Part shown: positions 7,533 to 16,280 of the stretch, piece by piece
Position numbering within the stretch: position 1 is the stretch's first letter
Layout of the letters: every line of letters starts with the position of its first letter
Source: Clostridia bacterium
GTDB lineage: Bacteria > Bacillota > Clostridia > Oscillospirales > CAG-272
Direction: 5' to 3'
Assembly (NCBI GenBank): GCA_017467815.1
Contig: JAFUKI010000058.1
Location: 1 to 36,732, forward strand
DNA length: 36,732 nucleotides
Position numbers and translations under genes: made by a program
The notes under the pieces: model-generated
Seen by the model: the letters and a program-made list of their open reading frames with translations, nothing else
What the model was told of the DNA's origin: nothing
Database searches by the model: none

Positions 7533-9935
7533 TTACTTGGCTACGATATTAAGGATTTTACCAGGAATATAGATTTCCTTGACGATTTGTTTGCCGGCAA
7601 GCTGAGCGGCGATCTTTTCGTCCGCTTTTGCTTTGGCAATAACATCCGCCTGGGCAGCGTCAACAGCGATGGTGATGGTTCCTCTTACCTTACCGCAGAT
7701 CTGTACAGCAATTTCCACTTCGCTGTCCACGGTCTTGGCTTCATCATAGGTGGGCCATGCGGATGCGGACAGGAAGCCTTCTCCGCCGAGGATTTCCCAG
7801 ATCTCTTCACACAGGTGAGGTGCGAAGGGACACAGGATGCCGATAAAGGACACCAGCTCATCCTTGGTCAGAGAACCGCATTCGGTGATATCGTTTACCA
7901 GGGACATCATAGCGGCGATGGCTGTATTGAACTTCATCTCTTCGATATCCTGGGATACCTTCTTGATGGTCTTATGGAAAGATGTCTCCAGCTTGGGGGT
8001 AACACCGCTTCCCTTTACCATATCCGGCAGGGATGCCACTCTGTCAAGGAAACGCTTGCAGCCCTTTACGCTGTTTTCACTCCAGGGAGCTGCGGATGCG
8101 TAGTCACCCATGAACAGTGTATAGACACGCAGTACGTCAGCACCGTATTCGTCTACAACATCGTTGGGGTCTACGACGTTGCCCTTGGACTTGGACATCT
8201 TTTCGCCGTCGGGACCGAGGATCAGCCCCTGTGCGGTACGTTTTGCGTAAGGTTCTTCCACCGGTACTTCGCCGATATCGTACAGGAATCTGTGCCAGAA
8301 ACGGGAGTAGATCATGTGACGGGTAACGTGTTCCATACCGCCGTTGTACCAGTCAACGGGCATCCAGTACTTCAGGTTTTCCGGATCTGCCAGTGCGTTT
8401 TCGTTATGTGCATCGGTATAACGGAGGAAATACCAGGAAGAACCTGCCCACTGAGGCATGGTATCGGTTTCACGCTTTGCAGCGCCGCCGCACTTGGGAC
8501 AGGTACAGTTTACGTAGGATTCGATCTTGGCAAGGGGACTTTCGCCGCCTTCACCGGGAGCAAAGTTTTCCATATTGGGCAGGCGGAGGGGCAGTTCTTC
8601 ATAGGGAACGCCTACCATGCCGCACTTGGGGCAATGGATGATCGGAATGGGTTCGCCCCAGTATCTCTGACGGTTGAACGCCCAGTCCTTCATCTTATAC
8701 TGTACGCCCTTTTCACCGATTCCCTTTTCGCCCAGATATTCCAGCATCTTGGCGATGGCTTCCTTCTTGGTCTTGATACCGTTGAGGAATGCGGAGTTTA
8801 CCATTTCGCCGTCGCCGGTATAGGCTGCTTCTTCAATATTGCCGCCCTTGATGACTTCGATGATTTCAATGCCGAATTTCTTGGCAAAGTCATAGTCTCT
8901 TTCGTCATGCGCCGGTACTGCCATGATTGCGCCTGTACCGTAACCCATCATTACATAGTCGGAGATGTAGATCGGAATTTCTTTACCGGTTGCGGGGTTG
9001 ATGGCTGCGATGCCCTTTATACATACGCCGGTCTTATCCTTGACCAGCTGGGTACGTTCAAATTCGGTCTTCTTTGCGCATTCTTCTTTATACGCATTCA
9101 GTTCGTCAATATTGGCGATGCGGTCAGCGTATTTTTCGATAATGGGATGTTCGGGTGCGATTACCATAAAGGTTGCACCGAACATGGTATCACAGCGGGT
9201 CGTGTAGATGCGCAGGGTTTCGTCGCAGTTGGTCAGAGCGAAGTTGACAAATGCGCCTTCGGAACGTCCGATCCAGTTTTCCTGCTGGAGCTTTACATTG
9301 GGCAGGTAATCCACCTTTTCCAGACCCTGGAGCAGTTTATCGGCATATTCCGTAATCCGCAGGTACCATACGTCCTTGGACTTCTGAACGATATCGTTGT
9401 GGCAGATATCGCACTTGCCGCCCTGGGAGTCTTCGTTGGAAAGAACTACTTTACATACGGGACAGTAGTTTACCAGTGTGGTTGCGCGGAATACCAGTCC
9501 TGCGTCGAACATCTTGCGGAAGATCCACTGGGTCCACTTATAGTAACCTTCTTCGGTGGTATCCACCACTCTGGTCCAGTCAAAGGAGAAGCCGACTCTC
9601 TTCAGCTGGGATGTAAATTTTTCAATATTTTTATCGGTAACGAGACGGGGGTGCATGCCGGTTTTGATGGCGTAGTTTTCGGTGGGCAGACCGTATGCGT
9701 CAAAGCCGATGGGAAACAGTACGTTATAACCCTGCATTCTTCTCTTACGGGATACTACTTCCAGACCGGAGTAGGCTTTGATGTGACCAACGTGCATACC
9801 GGCGCCGCTGGGGTAGGGGAATTCAACCAGACCGTAGAATTTCGGTTTGGAATGGTCTTCAGAAGCGTGGAATATACCGGCTTCTTCCCATTTATCCTGC
9901 CATTTTTTCTCGATGTTTGCAAAATCGTACTTCAT
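7533..9935 (-). CDS. leuS: Leucyl-tRNA synthetase
   Basis: 800 aa class Ia synthetase. The HIGH-equivalent HVGH lies in YPSGAGMHVGH near the N-terminus; a zinc-type Cys pair set (CPVC...CDIC) follows; the CP1 editing domain has TTRCDTMFGATF and the conserved AHDERD; the KMSKS loop is GEKMSKSKGN; the anticodon-binding and C-terminal domains are complete. It charges tRNA-Leu and edits misactivated amino acids. Start ATG at 9935 has AAAGGAAG 6 nt before it; the TTG six bases upstream abuts that site. Last gene of the long smc operon. Confidence 0.96.
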   Translation of the reverse strand: MKYDFANIEKKWQDKWEEAGIFHASEDHSKPKFYGLVEFPYPSGAGMHVGHIKAYSGLEVVSRKRRMQGYNVLFPIGFDAYGLPTENYAIKTGMHPRLVTDKNIEKFTSQLKRVGFSFDWTRVVDTTEEGYYKWTQWIFRKMFDAGLVFRATTLVNYCPVCKVVLSNEDSQGGKCDICHNDIVQKSKDVWYLRITEYADKLLQGLEKVDYLPNVKLQQENWIGRSEGAFVNFALTNCDETLRIYTTRCDTMFGATFMVIAPEHPIIEKYADRIANIDELNAYKEECAKKTEFERTQLVKDKTGVCIKGIAAINPATGKEIPIYISDYVMMGYGTGAIMAVPAHDERDYDFAKKFGIEIIEVIKGGNIEEAAYTGDGEMVNSAFLNGIKTKKEAIAKMLEYLGEKGIGEKGVQYKMKDWAFNRQRYWGEPIPIIHCPKCGMVGVPYEELPLRLPNMENFAPGEGGESPLAKIESYVNCTCPKCGGAAKRETDTMPQWAGSSWYFLRYTDAHNENALADPENLKYWMPVDWYNGGMEHVTRHMIYSRFWHRFLYDIGEVPVEEPYAKRTAQGLILGPDGEKMSKSKGNVVDPNDVVDEYGADVLRVYTLFMGDYASAAPWSENSVKGCKRFLDRVASLPDMVKGSGVTPKLETSFHKTIKKVSQDIEEMKFNTAIAAMMSLVNDITECGSLTKDELVSFIGILCPFAPHLCEEIWEILGGEGFLSASAWPTYDEAKTVDSEVEIAVQICGKVRGTITIAVDAAQADVIAKAKADEKIAAQLAGKQIVKEIYIPGKILNIVAK

Positions 9936-9982
9936 GTTCAACTTCCTTTATGTCAAAATGAAATTTTCAATATACAGCTGTA

Positions 9983-10399
9983 TCAGTCTTCGGTGAGCAG
10001 TTCGGAAATGTCCTGCTCCTTGGTTTCGGCGTACAATTTATCCAGATTGTAGAACTCTCTGGATTCGCCGTTGAAGATATGCACGATTACGGAATCGTAG
10101 TCCTGCAGTACCCATGTGCCGGTGTCTGTGCCTTCGGTATGGCTGGGGGTGATGCCGAAGGGACTGAGTTTGAATTCGATTTCATCGGCAAGGGCGCGGA
10201 TCTGTGTACGGGAATTACCGGTACAGATCACGAAATAATCGGTGATAACCGTCTGCTTTTCTACGTGGAGAAGCTTGATGTCGCGTGCCTTCTTGTTGTC
10301 CAGCACTTTGACAATATATTCCGCCAGCCCCCGGGGAGCACGCAGTTCATCGGCATTTACGGTAATTTCTTCGGTTTGGTTCATCATGTTCTTATCCAT
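9983..10399 (-). CDS. rsfS: Ribosomal silencing factor RsfS
   Basis: 138 aa. The core has DIKLLHVEKQTVITDYFVI, CTGNSRTQIRALADEI and 'GTWVLQDYDSVIVHIF', the hallmark RsfS/Iojap pattern. RsfS binds L14 on the 50S subunit and blocks 30S joining under starvation. An AAGGAG site precedes the ATG. Position after yqeK/LCP and before leuS fits the nadD-yqeK-LCP-rsfS cluster common in Clostridia. Confidence 0.94.
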   Translation of the reverse strand: MDKNMMNQTEEITVNADELRAPRGLAEYIVKVLDNKKARDIKLLHVEKQTVITDYFVICTGNSRTQIRALADEIEFKLSPFGITPSHTEGTDTGTWVLQDYDSVIVHIFNGESREFYNLDKLYAETKEQDISELLTED

Positions 10400-10411
10400 G
10401 GTTTCCTCTCC

Positions 10412-11713
10412 TTATGGAATATAAATTGAGTCATCGCTGATATCCTGACCGTTGTACATTTCGTCCAGAACGGTTTCGCTATCAGCGTAATAATAATTCA
10501 GAAGGGTCTGATCGTCTAAACAGAAGAAGCGGTTTCTGTCAAAAATAGAGTCGGTGATTTCGGTATTATATATATTGAAGTATTCGTTGATAACTTCCAG
10601 GGTAGCTGCACGGTTGATCACGTAGTAGGAACCGGTCAGGTTGCCGGGGATCGTGGTCATGTTCAGATTATCCAGATTGACGCCAAGCAAGAACTTTGCG
10701 TAGAACAGGATATCCGACAGGCTCATATCCGTATGCAGATTCTTGAATACCTCATCTGCTATTTGGGCAAGTTTATCCGTATTGGTAATACTGATGCTGC
10801 TCTTCACTTTCTGGAAAAGGGCTGTCAGGAAGATCTTCTGGGCATTGATTCGTCCCAGGTCCTGCTGCAGGAAGCCGGAACGGAAACGTACGAATTCTTC
10901 CGCCTGTTCCCCTGTCAGTGTCTGATAACCTTCTTTCAGGTTAATGTTCAGTCCCTGTTCCGGGTCGTAATACTGCATATCCTTGGGTACGTACAGATCC
11001 ACGCCGCCCAGGATATTGACAATATTGATCAGCCCGTCAAGATTCAGTATGGCTGTGTGATGGATATTAATGCAGAGAGTCTGTTCCAGCAGAGAGGAGA
11101 CTTCCTCCATTGCCGTTTCGTATGCAACATCCTTACCGTCTTTGATGGCACCGTTATAATAAGTGGAATATACCGCATTCAGCTTATTGGTAACAAACTG
11201 CTGGACACAGGTATCTCTGGGGAGCTGCATTACTGTGATGGATTTATCGTTTGTGTTGCAGTTGACGAGGATGGTAACGTCTGCCAGAGTGGCTGCGCGG
11301 TCATGACCGATGAGAAGAATATTGTATATCCCATCCACAACGGTAAAGTCACCGACTTTGTCCGGCGTCTCGGGGGTATATGCATTGTCGGGGTTCTCGT
11401 TATCGGGGTGAATTTCGGTGGTTTCCTGCTGAATAGGACCTGTCTCAAAGGGGATCTCATCGTTTCCGGGCTGTGCCGGTTTATAGAATGTGATCCACGC
11501 AATGGCAAACAGGATGACCGCATATACGATGAAAATGCCGATGATCATCCCTTTCTGGGAACCGGTCAGCTTTCCGCGTTTCTTACGCAGTTTCTGTTTT
11601 CGTTTCAGGTTTGTCAGGTATTCGTCGTCCGCTTCTATATTTTCATAATCTCCGTCGGGATAATACATGGATACATCATCGTTCTGATTATCCTTAGGCA
11701 TACGATTTTGCAT
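10412..11713 (-). CDS. LytR-CpsA-Psr (LCP) family protein
   Basis: 433 aa. An acidic then highly basic cytoplasmic segment (residues 1-54) precedes one TM helix (~55-77), then a Thr/Pro/Asn-rich linker and an extracellular LCP domain from ~130. LCP signatures: GHDRAATLADVTILV, QLPRDTCV, NKLNAVYS, the EQAEEFVRFR segment and LGRINAQKIFL, containing the Arg and Asp residues that bind the polyprenyl pyrophosphate. LCP proteins transfer anionic glycopolymers such as teichoic acid from undecaprenyl carriers to peptidoglycan. Start is preceded by AAAGGTG. It sits 22 bp after yqeK and 12 bp before rsfS. Confidence 0.9.
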   Translation of the reverse strand: MQNRMPKDNQNDDVSMYYPDGDYENIEADDEYLTNLKRKQKLRKKRGKLTGSQKGMIIGIFIVYAVILFAIAWITFYKPAQPGNDEIPFETGPIQQETTEIHPDNENPDNAYTPETPDKVGDFTVVDGIYNILLIGHDRAATLADVTILVNCNTNDKSITVMQLPRDTCVQQFVTNKLNAVYSTYYNGAIKDGKDVAYETAMEEVSSLLEQTLCINIHHTAILNLDGLINIVNILGGVDLYVPKDMQYYDPEQGLNINLKEGYQTLTGEQAEEFVRFRSGFLQQDLGRINAQKIFLTALFQKVKSSISITNTDKLAQIADEVFKNLHTDMSLSDILFYAKFLLGVNLDNLNMTTIPGNLTGSYYVINRAATLEVINEYFNIYNTEITDSIFDRNRFFCLDDQTLLNYYYADSETVLDEMYNGQDISDDSIYIP

Positions 11714-11735
11714 TATTTTTGTTCACCTTTCCTTT

Positions 11736-12380
11736 TCACGCCTGTATTTTCGGTCTGCCCTTTCCGGCAGAAAGCTTTTTATATACGTAAAAATTTCTGG
11801 CTGCGATGGTATCGCTGTCAATGGGAGCGTTTTCTTCCATAAGATTCCGGAGCGTCATATCAAAAGACAGTATCATGGTATCCGTCAGTACGGCAAGTTT
11901 TTCTTCCGTGTCGGATGCTTTCTCAATATTTTCGTAGAAATATTGTCTGAGAGTTATACAGTCCGGAAATGTTCGGGTTTCTTCAATATAATCTGCCAGA
12001 TAGACAATGGCTTCAAACACCGTCATATCCGCTCTGCCGGTGGTATGATACCGGACACCGTTCAGAATTTCTTCGTCAACCCATTCCGGGAAATCACGTT
12101 TTGCCACGGCTGCCGCGGTTCTGGCATGAAAAATCTTGGGAGAAAATTTTTCCTCTTCCGCTACTATTATACCAAATTCCGCACAGTATTGCAACTGTTT
12201 TGTGATATCCTCTTTTTTTGTTATATCATGTAGCAATGCGGCAGTTCGTAGGGATTCGATCTTATCCGGCAGGAAGATCTCTCCCAGTGCAGCCGCCTCT
12301 TTTTCCACAGCCAGTGTATGCAGATACCGTTTTTCCTTCAGATACGGCCGAACTGCCTGGCGTAAATTTTCAATATTCAT
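11736..12380 (-). CDS. yqeK: HD-domain Ap4A hydrolase YqeK
   Basis: 214 aa. HD-superfamily metal ligands: RYLHTLAVEKEA (first His), AALLHDITKK (His-Asp), the HARTAA segment and RYHTTGRADM, then LADYIEE near the end. YqeK enzymes cleave diadenosine tetraphosphate symmetrically to 2 ADP. It follows nadD by 9 bp, the usual nadD-yqeK pairing. The last ~30 residues (FYVYKKLSAGKGRPKIQA) are a basic tail beyond the HD core. Confidence 0.92.
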   Translation of the reverse strand: MNIENLRQAVRPYLKEKRYLHTLAVEKEAAALGEIFLPDKIESLRTAALLHDITKKEDITKQLQYCAEFGIIVAEEEKFSPKIFHARTAAAVAKRDFPEWVDEEILNGVRYHTTGRADMTVFEAIVYLADYIEETRTFPDCITLRQYFYENIEKASDTEEKLAVLTDTMILSFDMTLRNLMEENAPIDSDTIAARNFYVYKKLSAGKGRPKIQA

Positions 12381-12389
12381 GACACCTTT

Positions 12390-12992
12390 TCAGTCCATAT
12401 ATAATTGTTCTCTCTTGCAAATCTCCGCAACCGCGTCCGGTACCAGTCCGGTGAGATCCTCGCCGTTTCTGATGGCATTCCGTACGGTCGTCGAAGACAG
12501 TTCCATGGGAACAGTTTTCAAAATGTGTATTTCTTTATGGTATTTCTCTTCATATTCCGCTTTTTTTCGGTACAGAATTTCATCGGTACCGTTATAGCGG
12601 GGGATGCAGACAATGTGGGACAGATGGAAGATTTCCTCTGCGCTGTTCCAGGTATCCAGCGTCAGAAACATATCCGTACCGCACAGCATATATATCTTCT
12701 TCTCTTCCCCGCTGTGGAGATAGCGCAGTGTTTCCACGGTATAGCTGGTATCCGCTTTCCGGATCTCGTAATCGGAAACTTCTGTTTTTTCCAGATTTCC
12801 GAAAGCTGCAAGACACATTTCGTAGCGGACCGCCGGGGTATCCCCTTTGACCTTTACTTTATGCGGAGGGAGAAACGTAGGCATTATAAGCAGTTTGTCC
12901 ATGGGGATTTCCGAAAGAAAGGCGTGTGCGGCGTGGATGTGTCCCATATGGGGTGGTCCGAATGTGCCGCCGTACAATCCCAATACTTCCAT
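12390..12992 (-). CDS. nadD: Nicotinate-nucleotide adenylyltransferase
   Basis: 200 aa nucleotidyltransferase. GLYGGTFGPPHMGH (residues 5-18) is the ATP-binding HxGH motif and SSTTVRNAIR (~165) the second phosphate-binding motif. It converts nicotinate mononucleotide and ATP to deamido-NAD. AGGTGAGATA before the ATG is a good ribosome-binding site. The 76-bp gap to yhbY shows no convincing promoter. Confidence 0.95.
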   Translation of the reverse strand: MEVLGLYGGTFGPPHMGHIHAAHAFLSEIPMDKLLIMPTFLPPHKVKVKGDTPAVRYEMCLAAFGNLEKTEVSDYEIRKADTSYTVETLRYLHSGEEKKIYMLCGTDMFLTLDTWNSAEEIFHLSHIVCIPRYNGTDEILYRKKAEYEEKYHKEIHILKTVPMELSSTTVRNAIRNGEDLTGLVPDAVAEICKREQLYMD

Positions 12993-13068
12993 TATCTCAC
13001 CTCATGCCCCCGATTCTTTCACTCTGCGGGAACTGCAACCTTTCTTACATTACTGTATATATCTTTTA

Positions 13069-13368
13069 TCAGATCTGAAGAGAAATATTCCGATTGTTTT
13101 CCTTTTCTGCCTGTTTGAACAGAATAATTTTTCTGCCGATAACGGCAACCACTTCTGCGCCTGTCGCAGATGCAATTTCCTCTGCCGCTTCTCTTGCCGC
13201 GGTTGAAGAATTTTCCAGCACACTGATTTTGATCAGTTCTCTGGCTTCCAGGGCATCTTTCAGGGATGCACACATGGCATCTCCCACGCCGCCTTTACCG
13301 ATCTGGAAAATGGCATCGGTCTGGGAGGCGATGGAACGAAGGATGGCTCTTTGTTTACTTGTCAGCAT
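13069..13368 (-). CDS. yhbY: YhbY-type CRM-domain RNA-binding protein
   Basis: 99 aa single CRM domain: a LTSKQRAILRSIA start, the GKGGVG loop at residues 24-29, then ALEARELIKISVLENS and a C-terminal GRKIILFKQ strand. Members bind pre-50S particles and aid ribosome assembly. It lies 12 bp after rdgB and precedes nadD, a common arrangement. Confidence 0.92.
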   Translation of the reverse strand: MLTSKQRAILRSIASQTDAIFQIGKGGVGDAMCASLKDALEARELIKISVLENSSTAAREAAEEIASATGAEVVAVIGRKIILFKQAEKENNRNISLQI

Positions 13369-13380
13369 AGTATTGTCCTC

Positions 13381-14052
13381 TTATTTACTCATTCTTTTCA
13401 GTGCTTCCGTCAGCATTCTCATGGCATTGCCTCTGTGACTGACAGCGTTCTTCTGCTCCTGGGTGATTTCCGCAAAGGTACCGCCGAATTCCGGATAGCA
13501 GAACAGGCAGTCGTAACCGAAGCCGCCTTCTCCGCGTTCATCATGGGTGATCACACCGCGGCACTCTCCATGAATGGAAAGGACCTTTTCGGGAGAGACA
13601 CCGTATTTTTCAGCCAATTCAGCGGAAATGCGGTATTCCTCCGGTACAACTGCGTCGGAATCTTCCGGGAATACCATGGTGATCACACAGACAAATGCGC
13701 CGCCGCGTTTTTCATCCGGTACATCGGCCAGATTTTCCAGCAGGAGGTCACGGTTTGCTTTGTCGTCGCCATGTCCCCCGGCGTATCTTGCGGAAAAAAT
13801 ACCGGGGGCACCGTTCAATGCATCCACGGTCAGGCCGGAGTCGTCCGCCATGCCGATGTATCCGAACTTTGTGGGAACAATGGCTTTGATCAGGGAGTTT
13901 TCGGCAAAGGTACTGCCGTTTTCTTCGATATCTTCCGTATATCCGATGTCTTTCAGGGACTGTACCTGATACTTAGACGGCAGAGAACCCAGAATTGTTT
14001 CAAATTCCGCGATTTTTTTCCGGTTGTTGGATGCAAGAACAATTTTATTCAT
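13381..14052 (-). CDS. rdgB: RdgB/HAM1 non-canonical purine NTP pyrophosphatase
   Basis: 223 aa. Motifs: [17 protein letters not shown] at the start, DDSGLTVDALNGAPG, FSARYAG, GGFGYDCLF and SHRGNAMR at the end, all typical of the inosine/xanthosine triphosphatases that keep ITP and XTP out of nucleic acids. The frame is open upstream, but the ATG at 14052 matches the family start, has GAGGA 8 nt before it, and overlaps the ftsY stop by 8 nt, indicating coupling. The central loop (~95-145) is longer than in E. coli RdgB. Confidence 0.93.
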   Translation of the reverse strand: MNKIVLASNNRKKIAEFETILGSLPSKYQVQSLKDIGYTEDIEENGSTFAENSLIKAIVPTKFGYIGMADDSGLTVDALNGAPGIFSARYAGGHGDDKANRDLLLENLADVPDEKRGGAFVCVITMVFPEDSDAVVPEEYRISAELAEKYGVSPEKVLSIHGECRGVITHDERGEGGFGYDCLFCYPEFGGTFAEITQEQKNAVSHRGNAMRMLTEALKRMSK

Positions 14053-15001
14053 CGTCATCTTCCTCATCTTCGGTATCCTTGTGGATTCTTTCATCTTCGG
14101 CGATCAATGCATCCGCAAACATCTGGGCATTGAAAGGCTGCATATCGTCGATCTGTTCCCCTACACCGATGAATTTTACGGGAATGTTGATTTCATCCTT
14201 GATAGAGAAAATGGCACCGCCTTTTGCCGTTCCGTCCAGTTTGGTAAGAACCAGACCGGTGATCTCTGCGGCTTCCTTGAATTTCTTGGCCTGCATCACG
14301 GCGTTCTGACCGGTGGTTGCGTCCAGCACCAGGAGGGTTTCCCGGGATGCGTTAGGCAGTTCGCGGCTGATGATACGGTTGATCTTTGCCAGCTCGTCCA
14401 TCAGACCTACCTTATTGTGCAGTCGTCCTGCGGTGTCGATGATGAGAACATCGGCATGACGCTTGTTGGCAGCGGCGATGGCATCAAACACAACCGATGC
14501 GGGGTCGGAACCTTCGCTCTGGCGGATCTGTTCCACACCGGCGCGGTCACACCATACGGCAAGCTGTTCGATGGCTGCGGCACGGAAGGTATCTGCGGCT
14601 GCAACGATGACGTTTTTGCCTTCCTTCTTCAGGTTGTTGGCGATTTTTCCGATGGAGGTAGTTTTGCCCACACCGTTTACGCCGATCACCAGGATTACGG
14701 AAGGGGTGGTGTCCAGTCTGAGAGGTTCACCCTCTCCTACCATGCCGCGCAGAATATCCGCCAGGGCAACTTTAACGTCTTCCGCATCCTTGATCTTTTC
14801 GGATTTGATGCGGTCACGGAGTTCTTCGATTACCTGCTCCGTGGTGGCAGCTCCCATATCACTGCAGATCAGGATTTCTTCCAGTTCCTCCAGCAGATCT
14901 TCGTCCACCTTACGGAAGGATTTTACTACTTCATTTACCTGTCCGAAAACCGCGTTTTTGGTTTTGGCAAGGCCTTCTTTCAATTTGTCAAAAAATCCCA
15001 T
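14045..15001 (-). CDS. ftsY: Signal recognition particle receptor FtsY
   Basis: 318 aa NG-domain GTPase. N domain ~1-95, G1 [10 protein letters not shown] (~107-116), DTAGR (189-193), TKLD (253-256). It docks SRP-ribosome complexes at the membrane. The long acidic N-terminal A domain of E. coli FtsY is absent, as usual in Gram-positives, but there is a strongly acidic C-terminal tail (roughly residues 300-318, ending [10 protein letters not shown]) that is not part of the NG core. Lies 22 bp after smc. Confidence 0.95.
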   Translation of the reverse strand: MGFFDKLKEGLAKTKNAVFGQVNEVVKSFRKVDEDLLEELEEILICSDMGAATTEQVIEELRDRIKSEKIKDAEDVKVALADILRGMVGEGEPLRLDTTPSVILVIGVNGVGKTTSIGKIANNLKKEGKNVIVAAADTFRAAAIEQLAVWCDRAGVEQIRQSEGSDPASVVFDAIAAANKRHADVLIIDTAGRLHNKVGLMDELAKINRIISRELPNASRETLLVLDATTGQNAVMQAKKFKEAAEITGLVLTKLDGTAKGGAIFSIKDEINIPVKFIGVGEQIDDMQPFNAQMFADALIAEDERIHKDTEDEEDDDE

Positions 15002-15023
15002 AATTCTTTCCTCTGTTATTCAT

Positions 15024-16280
15024 TTATGCTTCTGTCATTTCAGAACGGTTCACAAAATCCGCAGTCAGCAGATCGGAAACGCCCGGCTGGTGCATGGTTA
15101 CGCCGTAAAGAGTATCGGCTACTTCCATGGTACCGCGGCGGTGGGAGATCATGATGATCTGCATCTGTTTGGCGTATTTCTTCACGTATCTGCCAACTCT
15201 GGCAACATTCGCTTCGTCCAGTGCAGCTTCGATTTCGTCGAAGATACAGAAGGGGGACGGGTTTACCTTGATCAGGGCAAACAGCAGAGCGATTGCAATA
15301 AATGCCTGTTCGCCGCCGGAGAGAAGGTTCAGGTTCTTGATGGTTTTTCCGGGAGGTGCGGCATTGATCTCGATACCGCAGGTCAGCGGATTCTCGGGGT
15401 CGCTCAGCAGGACTTCTGCATGACCACCGCCGAACAGTTCTCTGAATACTTCGCCGAAATAGGTATTGATTTTTGCAAATGCTTCCAAGAAGATGGTCTT
15501 CATCTCGTTTTCGATATTGCCGAGAATCTTTTCCAGTTCCGCTTTGGAGGCTGTCAGGTCGTCCATCTGTCCTTTGATATAGGTATAACGCTGGCTGACT
15601 TCCGTATATTCTTCAATGGCGGAAATATTCACGTGCCCCAGGGAACGGATCTCACTCTTCAGAGAATTCTGTCTGGCAAGAGTGGAGGCGCGCTCCCCTT
15701 CCTGGACCACACTGCCGCCCATTTCAGTCAGATATTCATGGGCTGCTGCGTAAGACAGTTCGTAATCGTCCCAGAGTTTGGAGATCAGTTTGTCATATTC
15801 GTCCTGCAGATGTGCGGCTTTGCTTTCGTTTTTGGAGTGGGCTATGTAGATCTGTTCCTTTTTGGCATTCTGCTGCTGCAGTTTTGTCTGCAGTACTGCC
15901 AGCTCGGTATCCAGTGCATCTCCGCTTTGGATAATATCCGTTTTCGCCGCTTCCAGAACCAATATATTCTCCGCAAGTTCTTCGCATTCGGCTTTCTTTA
16001 CGGTGATCTGCTCGCCGGATTCTGCCATTTCCGTTTCCAGTGCGCGGATTCGTTCCATGCTTGCGGCTATCTGTTCCTTCAGGTGGGAAATACGGGTTTC
16101 GGTTTCTTCATATTTTGTTCTGAAGTTTTCTTTATCCCTTGTCAGCTCAGCCAGACGAATACGCCATTCCTGCAGTGTGTTCTGGATAAGGACAATTTCA
16201 TCTTCCAGATCATTCCGTTCCATGGCGGTCTCACTGCGTTTTTCCGTGATCTCGGTCAGCAGACGGGCAGTGGTTTCCGC
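15024..16280 (-). CDS. smc: SMC C-terminal part, downstream of an in-frame stop
   Basis: Same reading frame as the upstream smc part, separated from it only by the TAA at 16281-16283. From 16280 the frame reads [11 protein letters not shown]... and runs without a break to 15024. It holds the end of the returning coiled coil and the C-terminal ATPase lobe: signature LLSGGEQ (~residue 1098 of the combined frame), Walker [14 protein letters not shown] (~1128) and the ISHRRGTM switch region. The first in-frame ATG (16223) has no good ribosome-binding site, so independent translation is doubtful. With readthrough the product would be 1199 aa, normal for bacterial SMC. Either a nonsense allele, a base-call or assembly error, or readthrough. 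Confidence 0.85.
   Translation of the reverse strand, partial: AETTARLLTEITEKRSETAMERNDLEDEIVLIQNTLQEWRIRLAELTRDKENFRTKYEETETRISHLKEQIAASMERIRALETEMAESGEQITVKKAECEELAENILVLEAAKTDIIQSGDALDTELAVLQTKLQQQNAKKEQIYIAHSKNESKAAHLQDEYDKLISKLWDDYELSYAAAHEYLTEMGGSVVQEGERASTLARQNSLKSEIRSLGHVNISAIEEYTEVSQRYTYIKGQMDDLTASKAELEKILGNIENEMKTIFLEAFAKINTYFGEVFRELFGGGHAEVLLSDPENPLTCGIEINAAPPGKTIKNLNLLSGGEQAFIAIALLFALIKVNPSPFCIFDEIEAALDEANVARVGRYVKKYAKQMQIIMISHRRGTMEVADTLYGVTMHQPGVSDLLTADFVNRSEMTEA

Noticed and set aside
7587..10052. Plus-strand open frame of 821 codons opposite leuS
   Set aside because: Antisense to well-conserved leuS motifs, Phe/Gly/Cys-rich and without any family pattern. The same holds for the 687-codon frame opposite htpG (4994-7057).
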